Origin: Plicaturopsis crispa FD-325 SS-3 | Lineage: Eukaryota; Basidiomycota; Agaricomycetes; Amylocorticiales; Amylocorticiaceae | Assembly (NCBI GenBank): GCA_000827205.1 | Contig: KN832555.1 | Location: 1,538,893 to 1,602,892 of the forward strand | Reading direction: 5' to 3' | DNA length: 64,000 nucleotides | Shown: one piece after another, positions 45,015-57,600 of the stretch | Numbering within the stretch: position 1 is the first letter of the stretch | Layout: each line of letters opens with the position of its first letter | Notes under the pieces: generated by a model | The model's input: only the letters and a program-made list of their open reading frames with translations | Databases searched by the model: none | Told to the model about the DNA's origin: nothing | Program-made: the position numbers and the translations under genes

Positions 45015-47831
45015 ATGCCCAGCGTGAAGCGTCCGGCCCCTGACACTCTCCATACTCTACGGTCCTCAAAAAAGCCACGCACCGAGCTTGACCTGAGCAG
45101 TTCTGCCCCAGGCCGACTCCCCACTCGCCGGTCCTCGAAGCAGCCGCGCACGGGGCCGAAGCGGCGACGCGCGGCAAAGGAGGGCAGAGACTCTGCAAAT
45201 CTGTTTCAACGGTGGGCGCAGATCGGTAGAGAAGTCTGGGATCTGGGCAAGGATACTTTGACGCAACTCGCGATAGCTATGGAAGGTGGGTGAGGGTGCG
45301 CGTCCGCTGTAGCACGCCTCTCTAACGCGTCGCCTATCGCAGGGGTAAGAGATCACGATTCACCTCGTCGACCACGATCAGCGCCACCGCCCCAAGGACT
45401 GAAACAAGAACCAGAACCTGTTGCGGGACCATCTGTACTGCCGCCTCAAGCACGGCGAAAATCACTATCTCGACCTCCGTCGCCGCCTGCTTCGCCAGGT
45501 GAACAGAATCTCTATGCTGATGCTCCGGAGAATTCCGCACCATCGGGGCCGTCTTTCCCTCCTGCGAACAATCTGCCACCTTTCCAACGACGGAAATCAC
45601 TTCGAACATCTTCAGAATCTGCTACACCGTCTCCCTCTTCGTCGGGGCGCCAATGGGACGAAATACCCCCAGCAGACGGTCAAGACCATACTCCTCCGAC
45701 CTCTACCACCCCTGGACCAGAAGTCCCTACCACTCCTCGTCGTCTGCCACCGCGTCAACGGAAATCCCTTGATTGGATGCAGGCAGAGTCTCAGACTCCG
45801 TTCCCCGTCCAAACAGTGCAGGATCCCAGTCCGACTCGTCCTGCACACATGCCGACACGTACTACGAGAAACACTATACATGGCTCGACCTTTTCGACTC
45901 CGAAAACCTTGCCACACCGCCAACGTATCCCGGTCGATTTCACGAGATCAGTCGCCCCACCGCCACCTTCAACTCGCCGTGTTACGGCGCATTACTCAAC
46001 GTCGCACATGGACGTCGACACGCCGACGCGGCATACAGGAGCACCGTTTTCTATCCCAGGTGGCTATCCCGAGCTAGACGCTGCGCTGGCAGCCTCTGGG
46101 AATCGGAGACGGGTACAAGAGATCACAGATAATATTCCTGCGAGAAAGTATCAAAGCAGGGAGCACATCTTTGCTAAAAACGTAGGTATCTGTGTTTGGC
46201 TCCTTCAAAGGCTTTTTATTCATTCATTCTCGCCCATTAGCACAAAGCTCAGCTAGAAGCCGACAGGAAGAAAGCCCAGGAGGAATTAGAGCAGGAGTTG
46301 TATGGATACAAACGGTCGAGAGGTTCGTGCATTCTCCTATCAATGCCACCTTTCTCTCATCCGCCACACTCGCGTAGGATACGCGTCCGACTTCCGAACA
46401 TTTCAAAGTATGTAGCCTTTCAACTCAGCGGTTCAGCGCTGACCAGCGTACATGGTTTAGATTATCTGGGTTATCGTGCCACACTAGAGGGTCTCGTCCG
46501 ACGCGATGCCTTGTCACGTCAGTTAAGTCTCAGCCGTTACAAGTAGCAGCCAATTGAAACCCGTTTTCCAGCATCGCCATCATTAACTGACCTACGAAGT
46601 GGGCACGCTCCTCCTTCAGCTCCCCGGCGGCGTTCATTACATGATGTACGAATGACATCCTCGTTCATAGCGCATGCTTGCTAATTCTGCTTTCAGGATG
46701 GCCACGAGTCATTCCTCAAGCGCACACTACAGAAAGCACGGCAAACGCTCAATGAGTGCGTCCTTCATAGATACCACTTTCTTGTCACCAGATATTTACA
46801 TCGCTATAAACCAGGCCGAAACCACCGAAGCCCTTCATTCCGTCGTTTGATCAGCTACGGCTCTCTGCACGCGCTAAAGACGAGGAAATTGAGCGGCGCT
46901 TGTATGGCACGCCTTTCCCCACCAAATTGCCTGACCAGGATGATGCAGTTGTTGAGGAGCTCCTGCGGAAACGCGGCGTTATCTCCCGCGTCGCCCGCGA
47001 GCAGGTCACGGACAAGGACATCGCTCGGCTGCGCCCATGCCAATGGCTAAACGACGAGATCATTAATTTCTACGGCCAAATGATCTTGACGAGGTCGGAG
47101 GACTGCAAAGAAAACCCGGGAAGCAAATCGGTCAACGGCACCACGGCACCCGGGAATTCGAGGGGGAAGCCGCTGAACGTTCATTATTTCAGCTCTTTCT
47201 TCTGGTCAAAGCTGAAGGGGGAAGGGTATGAACGCAGTAGGTTGGCGAAGTGGACAAAAAAGGTGCGTTAACTATGACAACTACCGTGCGCGTGACGCTC
47301 ATATTTTGCGTGCACTAGTTCGACCTATTTTCGAAGGATGTAATCCTGATCCCCGTGAACCACAACAACTCGCACTGGACAGCAGCAGCTATCAACTTCC
47401 GTAAGAAGCGGATAGAATCCTACGACAGTATGAACATGTACAATCGGATTGTGTGGAAGGTAGGCTATCTTATTGCATTGACATGCTTCTACTGTGCTTA
47501 TCCATCCCCTAGATGTTGCGGGGCTACCTCGATGCAGAACATCGCAACAAGAAGAAGAAGCCTTTCGACTGGGAGGGCTGGGAAGATTACACCAATGAGG
47601 TCTGCACTATGCGTCCGAACGAAATACTGGTTTCCATGCTGACGTATGCAATGACCGCAGGACACGCCGCAGCAAGAGAACGGCTACGATTGCGGTGTAT
47701 TCACCTGCCAGTTCCTCGAGTCGCTGTCTCGCGGTTTGGAAAAGTTCCCGTTTCAGCAAGAGAACATGGAGTATCTTCGCAGGAGGATGATATGGGAGAT
47801 TGGGCACGCTAAACTGCGTGAAGAGCCGTAG
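45015..47831 (+). CDS. ULP1: SUMO-specific cysteine protease (Ulp1/SENP family, C48)
   Basis: Eleven exons join in phase to 752 aa: 45015-45285, 45343-46181, 46241-46322, 46378-46407, 46461-46517, 46572-46645, 46697-46755, 46815-47262, 47319-47459, 47513-47599 and 47661-47831. It cleaves SUMO precursors and SUMO-protein isopeptide bonds, usually at the nuclear pore. The catalytic domain is C-terminal: CQWLNDEIINFYGQMI, His in NNSHWTAAAI, Asp in ESYDSM, Gln and Cys in QENGYDCGVF. The N-terminal ~400 residues are Pro/Ser/Arg-rich and probably disordered (KRPAPDTLHTLRSSKKPRTE), with a repeated QRRKSL-like motif, as in regulatory N-termini of the family. A helical segment with KKAQEELEQELY lies between. 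Exons 4 and 5 are small (30 and 57 nt). Confidence 0.95.
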
Positions 47832-48040
47832 TGCTCGTACGGACGCGGACATTGTTCTTATTACTTTACTGTTCGAGGATGTTGGTATCATATATCCGAT
47901 AATTATTGACAGGCGGTGGTTCCGCAGCAGACTGTACTGAGTGATGTGTGGTAGTGAGGATGCCGAGGACTGGGCATGGAACATGAATGGCCGTAGGGCC
48001 GATGGGGTTGGGAAAGTGGTAGCAAGAACGCCCGCTGAGG

Positions 48041-48628
48041 TTACCGTCGAAACCACCACATGACCATGAAGAACCAGAAGACGATGACAAGGAATATGAT
48101 ATACCACAGCCAGCGACAGCCTTGTCGCTCTGCCATGTTGTTCATACGTCGAAACGTTCCAGACAGAATGCCAGATGTTTCGGCAAAGGCATCGTTCTAC
48201 GAAGACCACGCCATGAACAGGTGTATACAACATGAGATGACAAGACCACGCACCATCTGACTGAGCTGCACCGTCGAATCCCGTACCTCGTTCCCGATGC
48301 CTATAGTAATCTGCAGGAAGTTGGGCTCGGTGTTACTGCACCTGTAGAACTATTGAGGGCATACAGCAACTCACTCACGTCCTTCAGTAGCTTGACCTTC
48401 GCACTCAAGCCCTCCAGGTGGTCGTCATTTTGGCCCTCTAGATCATCCATATAGCGCTGCCCGGCGGGGGCATATTGGTGGTCGAACGGCGACGACCTCC
48501 CTGAGGACGGCGGGGTCACACCGAGTAGCTGCGACCGGTCACGCATAGAGTTTGGGGCCCTTATCCTGTGGAAGACACTGAGACTAGACGTTTCTAGAGC
48601 AATGCTGAAAGTATACCGACCGAGACAT
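48041..48628 (-). CDS. BET1: SNARE protein Bet1
   Basis: Exons 48621-48628, 48379-48565, 48254-48310 and 48041-48196 join in phase to 135 aa. Bet1 is a Qc-SNARE of ER-Golgi vesicle fusion. Visible parts: N-terminal SMRDRSQLLG typical of Bet1, the SNARE helix from DDHLEGLSAKVKLLKD through ITIGIGNEVRDS to FRRMNNMAERQG, and a C-terminal membrane anchor WLWYIIFLVIVFWFFMVMWW. The first exon contributes only eight nucleotides (MSR split). Length matches the family. The gene is convergent with ULP1. Confidence 0.92.
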
Positions 48629-49127
48629 GGCAGACGCAAAGGAGAACTTGTGGCGATGGACTGAACGCGTCAGAAAGTTGGACGTCGTTGCGCAGGTCAC
48701 GGCAGGCAACGTGGCATTCAACCGGCACACTCTGAGATCTGAGCTCTCAGTCTCATCGGAGTCTCAGCAGGCGAAAAAACACAATATCCAAGCATAAAAC
48801 ATAGCAATACAGGTTTCTATTCATCGAAGAAGGCCTCAAGATATGGTATATCATCGAGAAAAGAAAGAAAGGGTAGATCGTCTTCGCAACAGGGATTCGA
48901 AAATAATGAGAGTAGTAGATGCGCTTGGGCCGCGGTCGTATAGTACCGAATGAAAGTGGCGAAACGAAGACAATGTATGCAGATAGTGGGAGGCGGTTGA
49001 GGCGGACGCCAGATAGAGGGAAATAGTGGTAGTGGTCTGAAACGTCCATGGTCGTGGTGTGCTGGAGCCCCGGTAAGGTGAGAGTACAGGTAGAGAATCC
49101 GAGATCCATAGTAGAGTCCGGGCGCAT

Positions 49128-50815
49128 TCAGTCGATGCTCATGCGATTCGGGTTGAGGCTCATCGCGCGGTTGTGTTGGGGCATTGCGCCTGCGCCTGTG
49201 CTCTTCCAACGCCCATGTTGAGCAGCTTTCTTGTTCTTTGTCACTGCAAGAGATATCAGCATCAAAAAATTGTCAGGTTTGAAACGAGCTGTCTTACGCT
49301 GAGTCTTTAAGCCTTGGCCGAATTTGCGCATCACGCATACGCCAAACACGAATGTTGCCACGAGCAGTACGATCGCAATGACGGCTGAGAAAGAGTGAGT
49401 ATATACCTCGGATAGAAGCAATGTGCATAACTTACAGAATGTTGCTAACGACTTGTAGACGCTTTGGAATTGTGTGGTATTCCTAAATATCAAGACTTTG
49501 ACCAGCTAGGGAGATGTGTATTGAGCATCACATCTAGCCGCCGTAACTAGGTAGACAGTGTACTCACTTTGTAAGCGAAGTACACAAACGCTCCCAAGCA
49601 ACCCGTCATGAAAGTGACCATCATGACAGTGTTCTCATGACGTGCAGCCAAATGTCCCTCAATTAGGAGCACGATCGACAATGGTAGCGCGGCGCAAGTG
49701 ACGTAGTACTCCCAGTTGTCACTCTGGAGTACAATCCAGATGAACTGCACGGAGAAGCCGATCCAAAAGAATACGTCGAACTTGACCAGACATTCGAAGA
49801 TCTGGTAGTTCGCGTACATCTTCTTGATTCGGCGGTCGGCACCCAGGAACTTGTAAACTTTCCATCCGAATTCGTGGTAGATTTTCCAGCCGAGACCCAT
49901 GTATACCAGCTGGGCGACGGCGATAACGATGGGGATGATTGTGGTAAGCACGTCGATGGGGATGTGGGATATTCCTTGGGAGACCTCGCCCGTTGTCGTC
50001 AGAAGGGAGTCGCGGATCTCGAAGATTTGGATGACAGCATATACAAGGAAGAGGGCATTGAACATCCTTGAAGGGAGGTCAGCAGACGTTCCGTGTCAAG
50101 TCCTAAGGAATCGTACGTTAAGCAAAGGAACTGAAGCGTATTCCTCGTATACACTGCATCCACTGCCATACCGAATTGGAAAACACTGACGGGCGTTGTC
50201 AGTGTCTAAGCTATCAGAAAAACGCGTATACATACTGGGCAAGAGCAAATATGCTCAGATAAACTGGCATTTTGCGTCCAGATATCTGGTCGGATATCTG
50301 GCCAGCCTCAGCTGCTTCGTTAAACCGAATAAACAAATCTGCCTCGATGGCTAAATCGATGGCTGTCTCGACGACGATTGTCAAGACATAAAATCGGCAT
50401 GCAACTGAGTCGGGGAGCAGCTGCAAGACGAGTTAACAAGGGGCCAGAAGAGTTGTCCAGCAGTACGCACTTTCTGCCAAACTGTCCGTGTGTCCACTGG
50501 CTCCGACGGTATTGGAGGATATACCGCCGTCGGTATGCTCTCCTCACTCTCCTCATCTATACCCTTCGCATCGAGCTCTTTCGAATAGGACGGTTTTGAC
50601 AGCGGTATCGAATTCATACGGCGGTGCTGGCTCGGACTGCCCGTGTCAAGGGCGAATGTTTGGTGCCGCGAATTTCTGTCATAGGGTGATGCGTGCTGGT
50701 CAATGAGATCGTCGTAGGATGCCTTGAACTCCTCTGGACGCTGCTGTGAAGGATACTCCGATAGATGGGTACTAGGTTGTCGGTGTGGGTAGCCTGTCTG
50801 CTGTCGAGAAGACAT
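49128..50815 (-). CDS. Multi-pass membrane protein, UPF0658 (Golgi) family
   Basis: Seven exons (50471-50815, 50236-50420, 50117-50185, 49568-50066, 49436-49505, 49298-49384, 49128-49243) give 456 aa in phase. The N-terminal ~110 residues are Ser/Pro/Gln-rich and cytosolic-looking; then several hydrophobic segments follow (FYVLTIVVETAIDLAI; NALFLVYAVIQIF; VLTTIIPIVIAVAQLVY; VFFWIGFSVQFIWIVL; AVIAIVLLVATFVFGV). The conserved centre RRIKKMYANYQIFECLVKFD and IEGHLAARHEN is what I associate with fungal UPF0658 Golgi membrane proteins. Biochemical function is unknown in the family. Identification rests on memory of the motif, so it is fairly but not fully certain. Confidence 0.85.
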
Positions 50816-51281
50816 CACGGAAAGACAGAGAGACCTCGAGTTGTTCGTCTGTTTCGACCTGCGAGCAAGATAGAATATATCGCGAGGAACAACGGGAGCA
50901 GAAAAGACAGTGTGCAATGGAACTGTGAGAGAGAAACTGTTCAGCGATGCGGTTCACAACGAAGGACTGGCGACGGCGGCCTCGAGCTCCGACGCCGCAA
51001 CTGTCTGGAGTAAACTTGATTGTCCCGTTCTCTATTTTTGATCCCGTGGCCGGTGGCACACCTTGGCACACCATCCCCGTTTTATTCTCGTTTCACACGT
51101 CGGCGACACGGCGACCTCGGTAAGTACCAATGCTCAACAGATTTTATTAACAGCAAGATCCTTGAGGGTACATAATATCTTCAAGGTTAACATTGTGGAA
51201 ATATCCAGATAGTCAGGTCTGAAACTATCGGTTCAGCTGGCGACCGATCCAAACGCACGCCGCACAACCTCCACCGTGACC
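50816..51281. other. Intergenic
   Basis: About 465 bp between the start of the UPF0658 gene and the stop of PTH2, both minus strand. It contains the UPF0658 promoter; nothing else seen. Confidence 0.4.
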
Positions 51282-52232
51282 TTAGAGGAGCCGAAGTTTA
51301 CCAGTAACCAGGTTGACGAGCTTCGCCGGTCCTTGAGTGCAGGCCAAGTCAGTACGCAGACCCAAATAAAAGCTACCTCATACCTGGCCCAACGCCTAGA
51401 ACAGTTCGCGACCCAGCTGCAATTTGCGTCCGTCCACTGCGAAGAGATGTTAAGGGGGTGGTCGCTAAAGTACGCCAAGAAAAACCACTTGCGCGTCTTG
51501 AATGGATCGAGCGCACAGATTGAGACTTCGCGCGTGGGCTTGGAGTTGCAGCAGCTCCTCCTCGTTGGCACATCGCAGCGCGACCTTTGTTTGCCTATGG
51601 CGACGAGCATCAACATGCATCACCATACGCTAGAGTGGGGCGGACACAAACCCAGTGCGTTCCCATCGCCGCAGAAGCTGATTTCCGGGTGTGTTAAATG
51701 ATTTTATCCGTGGTAGGTTTATTGAATCATACCGCAGGGTTGGAAACCGAGAGCGTTTGATAACATGCAAGTGTCGCGTGCCTGACCATGAAGTCAGCAT
51801 GCGCCAGCAGCAACATGGTGATTGTCATCTCGCGAGCTCACGAGCACCTGTGAGAACATGAGATCGTGTACACATGGATGCAATGCACAGCATTGGACCC
51901 ATTGCAGAGGATCACTCACTGTGCTGCAATTTTTCCTACCGACATCCCAAGATCGCTCCTTGCGACGAGAACCTACAGTCTTGGTTCAGCAGCCATACAT
52001 CCCGACGGCGAGCGATATTTACATACCAACTTGCATTCATCCTCGACGTCAACCTGTAGAGTTTCACGTGGAGGAGCCTCCTTCCGACGCTCTTGGGTTT
52101 TCACGCCTACCCAGTACCCTGCAGAAAGTGATGCAACCGCCAAAGCAACGTATGTCGCGAGTTCTGAAGTATAAGCGACCCTATCGTATCAATAGGTGCC
52201 TACGTGACTTTGAGTGACTTACCTGAGTTCAT
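51282..52232 (-). CDS. PTH2: Peptidyl-tRNA hydrolase 2
   Basis: Nine exons join in phase to 161 aa: 52223-52232, 52027-52163, 51920-51972, 51842-51847, 51733-51781, 51652-51677, 51493-51594, 51384-51436 and 51282-51331. The enzyme releases tRNA from stalled peptidyl-tRNA. Motifs: N-terminal membrane helix YVALAVASLSAGYWVGV, then KLVLVARSDLGMSVGKIAAQ, CSHATLACY, LLRRWERTGQTKVAL, AGRTQIAAGSRTVLGVGPGP and the end LVTGKLRLL. These are the diagnostic Pth2 blocks. Exon 4 is six nucleotides, needed to give QCSHA. The intron after QDA begins GC (GCAAGT) rather than GT. Opposite-strand open frames over exons 7-9 are shadows. Confidence 0.93.
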
Positions 52233-52698
52233 GGTCCAGATATACGATAGACTGAGACCGCGGCGCACGGCTGATATCCGGCGTGGTGGATCGTAGTGTC
52301 AGTGGAGGAACTTGAAAGAGCTCGGAGACGCGACGCGAAAACGCGTCTCTCAATGCGGTAATCGAATTTCCTTTTACTGACCCGACCCTCCACCAAACCA
52401 GCTTAAAAATTTCGTGCATGCACCGACGGCGCTGAAACGATGAACACGGATTGCGAATCATGTATGTATTTCAAGCGTCGAAAGCAAAACACCACATGAA
52501 ACACAACGTAGATCGCTCGGCGTGAAGTATTTGAATACACGGTATGGATTTAGATGAAAATGAAGATCGGAACACGATGTGGGGCAAGTATGTGTACAAT
52601 GGATGGTCAAGTGTTCCCCAGAGCACAAAGAACGATAAAAAAGGTATCAACCAGTTGTGGGTCAATCAACGATGGTAAGTACGCGGGTTCAGCGGAGC
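52233..52698. other. Intergenic
   Basis: About 465 bp between the PTH2 start and the SGF11 stop. It holds the PTH2 promoter. A minus-strand open frame at 52219-52461 has no domain. Confidence 0.4.
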
Positions 52699-54287
52699 TC
52701 ACGAGTCGTCAGTGTCCGTGGACGACCCTGTCTCCTCCCCTTCAACATCTGTATAGCATCGCTCAGCACAACGAAGGACAACACGGCCAGCAAATCAACT
52801 CACCTATCAGATAGTCCGGCTCTGCAATCCTGACGGGCGGAGGCGGCGGTCGAGGCGGGCTTGGCAATCTTGGAGGAAGTCCATTTATCTTCCTATTCGC
52901 ACTAGGCACGCCCTTCTTTCGACCTCTCCCAGCTGTAGTAGCGGTAGCAGTGGTAGCGATGCTTGGGCTTTTGCCTGAGGCGGAAGTAGATGTAGGTGTA
53001 GATGTAGAAGCAACAGGGGTGTCGAGGGATGAGCTGGACTCCGGTGACGAGGACTGGTCGGCGACGAACGAAGCCGTTGAGCTCGCCCGTAGCTTTGATG
53101 GCACTCTCGACTGTGAACCAGAATGCGGTAGAAGATGGGTCTGGTTCTATATTGTAAGCATTGTCGGGCGAAGAAGACAAGTTTTACATACAGTGCTTAA
53201 CCCTCCATCGGGCTGTGCTTTCACGCGGGAGACAGCCTGAGGAGAACCTGATAGAGACTTGTTTATGATATGAACGAATCAATAGTATAGAGCACCCTAC
53301 CTGTCGCTTTCCCCTTTTTCGGTTTCTTGTTTGGGGAGACTTGCGGGGATGCAGGCTATATCAGGAGTCATAATTTAGTTCAGATCCGCTTATACTGCGA
53401 TGAGCATACGTACGCGTTTTCGTTTATTGAGATTAAATTCAGCGTCGTCTGGTGTGAGTAGACATTAGTTTACGCAAGACACGAACGCGCGAGCGAGAAG
53501 CAGCTAACCTGCGCGCTTCATCTTCGATTTGCCCTTACCCTTCGCGCCGTCGTCAGACATGTTCCCGTTGTCAGATCCAAAATAAGGCGACGCTGAGCGC
53601 GCAGCCTCAGATGCAGTTCTGTACAATATCAGCCGTTAGGACGAGTATATTATCAGGGAACAAGGCTTACTTTGATTTCGCATTCGCACCGCGGGCGGCT
53701 CCTCTTCGCGAGCCAGTACCAAGTCCCATGCAACCGCTCAGATGTGGCGCGTAGCGATTCGACGCAATCTATGCAGAGCAAGGTTAGAAGCGTAAGCATC
53801 CAAAGAGATGTAACATTACCGGGCGCTTGCAGTTTAAACAATCAAAATATATGTTTCCGTCGGATTTACTGGACGGTGTGCTAGCGCCCGTGCCATTGGC
53901 TGCCGACGGTGACGCTGTCGATACAGTGGGTGCCGCCGAATTAGATGGTCCTGCCGCATGGACTGTGTGACTGATTTAAGCATGCAAATCGGAATTGAGT
54001 GAGGGCAATAGCGCACCCATGCCACAGCTGGTAGCGTGTCCCGACGGTCAGTAGCCGCGCAACAAGAACCCTAAAACGCGTACCGTGTATTGCAGACGTG
54101 ACATATCGCCCTATTCCTAGCTGCTTCATGGTGAGACTGCAGAGTAACGTCCAAGACCACGTCGTCCAGCATTGTGTTGAAGACCCGAGACGCCTGCGCG
54201 TCATTGCAATTAAGATGCCGTTATGCTGACTAGAAATCGGAAACGCACCAAAGCAGACAGCATCTCGTCTCTCTCCTTCTTGGACAT
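52699..54287 (-). CDS. SGF11: SAGA-associated factor 11 (Sgf11), long form
   Basis: Eleven exons (54249-54287, 54084-54193, 54017-54027, 53820-53962, 53671-53768, 53509-53618, 53414-53448, 53301-53355, 53192-53247, 52804-53146, 52699-52748) give 349 aa in phase. Sgf11 is part of the SAGA histone H2B deubiquitinase module and activates Ubp8. The N-terminal helix MSKKERDEMLSALASRVFNT continuing MLDDVVLDVTLQSHHE is the Sus1-binding part. The Sgf11 zinc finger follows: FDCLNCKRP, then NRYAPHLSGCMGLG, giving C-x2-C...H-x3-C. Unlike the ~100-aa yeast protein, a Lys-, Ser- and Pro-rich tail of about 190 residues follows, with basic clusters (KKPKKGK; GRGRKKG) and a poly-proline stretch. Exon 3 is eleven nucleotides. 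Confidence 0.92.
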
Positions 54288-54672
54288 GATTACTGGAAAG
54301 CCAGGTGTATGATCTTGCAGTGTAGAAAGCTATGGTACGAAGAGAACGATAGCACTTGCTAGTAGACGTCAGTGAATGAACCTGTAAATTGTGAACCAAC
54401 AATGGCCCGATCAAAGTTCGCGGGCTTCGGCCACGCGAGCGAGTGGTTGGCGATCACTTTGTGCATTTCCAGCTCGTAGGCTCCAGTGTAACAGAGTGTA
54501 CATAACCTGCATGCCTGTACAAAACTTCAAAACTCTAGCCGAACTACAGTACAACATGTCAAACATTACAAAAAGCGCGTATTCTAGATAGTCTACGGCG
54601 ATCCAAGAAGCAAAACAAAACAAGCATATTAACTGTGTAAGTATACTGGTACAAAGCGGGTAGGAAACTGCG
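54288..54672. other. Intergenic
   Basis: About 385 bp between the SGF11 start and the stop of the Zn2Cys6 gene, both minus strand. No gene seen. Confidence 0.4.
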
Positions 54673-57600
54673 TCAGAGTCCAAAGTGGTTTGGCATATTG
54701 GAAAAGTCGAAATTATACCCATGAACCTGATCAGACGAGGCCCCCTGCAGCCAATCTTCCATACCAGGCTGCGCATCAAATGTCACGGGCGCCCCATTTG
54801 ACTGGTGGGGAACCGCAGCGGCGAGGGACGACGGGGTCATGGTGTTCGTACCGACAGGCTGGGGTGACTGTGTCCCAGAACGCGGCCACCACTCGTACCC
54901 GGGATAGTACGATGTAGAGGCCTCCACGCCCGGAACGTCAAGTCCCAGCATATGGGCCATGATGCGGGTGGTGAGGTCCTGCACACCGTTGCCGGGAGAT
55001 GCAGGCGCTTGCTCCCAGTTGCTGAAGGCCTCACGTTGGAGATAATCAGAAGCCTTTTCCTGTCCGAAGGCATCCTCAGCTGGCCGCTTGTGCCTATCTG
55101 GACCAGGCGTCAGCGCGCTGTCGAAGCGTACTTTGGCGCCATGTAGTAGATCCCATGCACGCTGGGCGCTGGGCCAAACAATCTGACGAAGTAGCAGTTA
55201 GCGTGGATCGCCATAAATTCACTTTGAACACACCTCCATCTCCTTCAAAGCATTTAGACAAGATTGCAGTCCGAGGGATGCCTGTAGATTCGAGGGTCGA
55301 AGGGTGACTACAAAAACCTAAGCAAAGGGTCTGAGATCCATGATTAACCGAAACTCACGGGTGACGACATGCATGATACTGTCAATGGACACCCTTTTAG
55401 TAGCTAGCACTGGACGTTGTGTGAATCTCATGACTTACCCTGCACCCAAGAGATAGGACGAGAGCGATGGGGGGCTGCATTTGAGGCTGAACTTCTCGTG
55501 ATACGATGTGGCTTGGGAAATTGTCAGATGCTAGTTCGTACCAAAGACTGCAGGAAACCGCACCTATAGTGCTGATGTGGCCGGCAGCACCTTGGCAGAG
55601 GTCAAACGCTTTTAGCGACGTTGTATCGGTCTCTGTCCCTTGCCACAATTTCTCGGACCTATGATGATGGTCAGTGAACGATGACCGACCACGCTCCAGA
55701 GTGTAATGTTACCCTTTCCAATTTGGCATGCTAGCACAACGAAGCAGTCAGCGATGCATGCACAGCGACGCACAAGGAGCCACTCACAAGGCACGATGCA
55801 GTAAAAGAACCGCAGCCCAATACCGGATATGAAGAAATAGGATGTGCGGGGGAGGTGTGACTCGCTTGCTCGCTGGGTCGTAACGCAGATCGTCTGGGAG
55901 ATCGATATACCATTGGTCCAGCTGCATTTCCAAGTTACTCAGGATGGTACGTCGGGGCGTCCTCGTCAAGTTGCGAACTGGATAAAGCTGCGTCAGGGTG
56001 GAGCCAACAATGACACCTAGTACATCGCAAATTAGCAAAAGATCAAGCGATCCAGTGGTCGCTACCAACCAAGACGCGCATCGGCGCAGAAGCAACTAAA
56101 TATCCTGCCCGGGACAGGTGGATAATTGAGCTTGGAAGTGTCATAGGTCAAGGGTCTCCATGGCTCATTTTCCTCCTCCTGTGGGGGGTATTAGAGTACG
56201 CACTATACGAAGTGGTTGATAGAGACATACTGCGTTTGCGACGGGAAGAGGTGTATCGTAGTCACCCTCATGAATGGCAACCGGTCGGCCTGTAAGACGA
56301 AATGCAGTGAGATGGCAACTCATAAAGGATATTAAACGGAAAGTAATTACCCATATATAGCGAAGCACACCTGTGTCCCCGTCAGTCAGTATTCCTGAGG
56401 CTTTCATCTCTGAAAGTGGCTTACTTATCAGCGGAACAACAGATCCACCATATCTGTTTCCTGACTTGTTTCTCCTCGGCAGAAAACAAATCCTTCCCTT
56501 GTATTTTCCATTTGTCCGCGTTACGGTTCAATCCAAGGTCCAGCGCCTGTAAACTTTAGTACCTATTGTATCAAACTCAAAGACTATATTCACCATGCGT
56601 ATTCCCATGCCTGAAGAGATATATGAGTGGTTCACATGAGGCGGGGATTGAACAAAAGAACGCACCGATATAAAGCCATCCCTGTTCCATAGAACCTAGA
56701 AGAAGCTGTTATTCCCAGGGTGCTTTGGGCTTTTGGAAGCATCCCTACCAATTCCAAACTCTCTGTGACCAAGGAGAAGGAGGGCTTGACATGTCGAAGC
56801 CTGACTGCGATGAAATACCCTCGCTATATTTTATGTCAGAGGGTGAAGGCGTGGAGTTAAGATAGTAAACTTACTGAGGACTTCTCGCGCATCATTCAGA
56901 TAGTCACAACCAACCTCCCACATTTTGCCAGGCGCAGGCGGGGGGTTTGGTTCCTCGCAATAACGGGCTGCGATGGCAAACATGGATAAGAGCAATACCT
57001 TAGACACAGTCTGGGAAGACTCCGGTAGTCTAGTATGGGGTTGGGGGGAAGGTGACTTTTGGTAGTCTTCGGCAAGTCTATCGAAAGTGTAAGTCATGAG
57101 CATATCCACTTATCGAAGAACATCTCATACCGGAATTTACTATTGAGATTGTTCGAACCCAGCTTTAGTGTGTTGTCCACGACAGAAGATAAGAGTAGCG
57201 GCCTACCTCCTGTTAAATTCACTCATAAATTTAGCCTTGTGAAGTACCGGGAAGCTGGGGTGGACATGAGCAAAATAGAGCTCGACGAGTCGGTCTTGTA
57301 CGGGAGTCGGGGGAAACGTGACGGGTACATCGTCTTCTGACAGAAACGAAGCCAGGCGATCCTTCGCCATGGGCCAAACTCGCGCCATCGGCAATCTCCT
57401 GGAGGAGGTTTAGAGTCATCAAGTCAAGAGTGGGGGAGGTTATATACCATATTCCGCCGTCTTTGCGCTCATCAGAGCGATCTGCTCTACTCAGCAGGTG
57501 TAAGCCGCTTGCCTTGCCGTGATATCGAACCTATACCACAAATTAGTCAGGGATCTACGCAAATCACAATTGCACGAACCTCTTGGTTTTCATCAAGGCT

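Noticed and set aside
51276-51701. Plus-strand open frame of about 140 codons that looks helical and protein-like
   Set aside because: The minus strand encodes PTH2 exons with diagnostic motifs across the same bases; the plus frame is a shadow.
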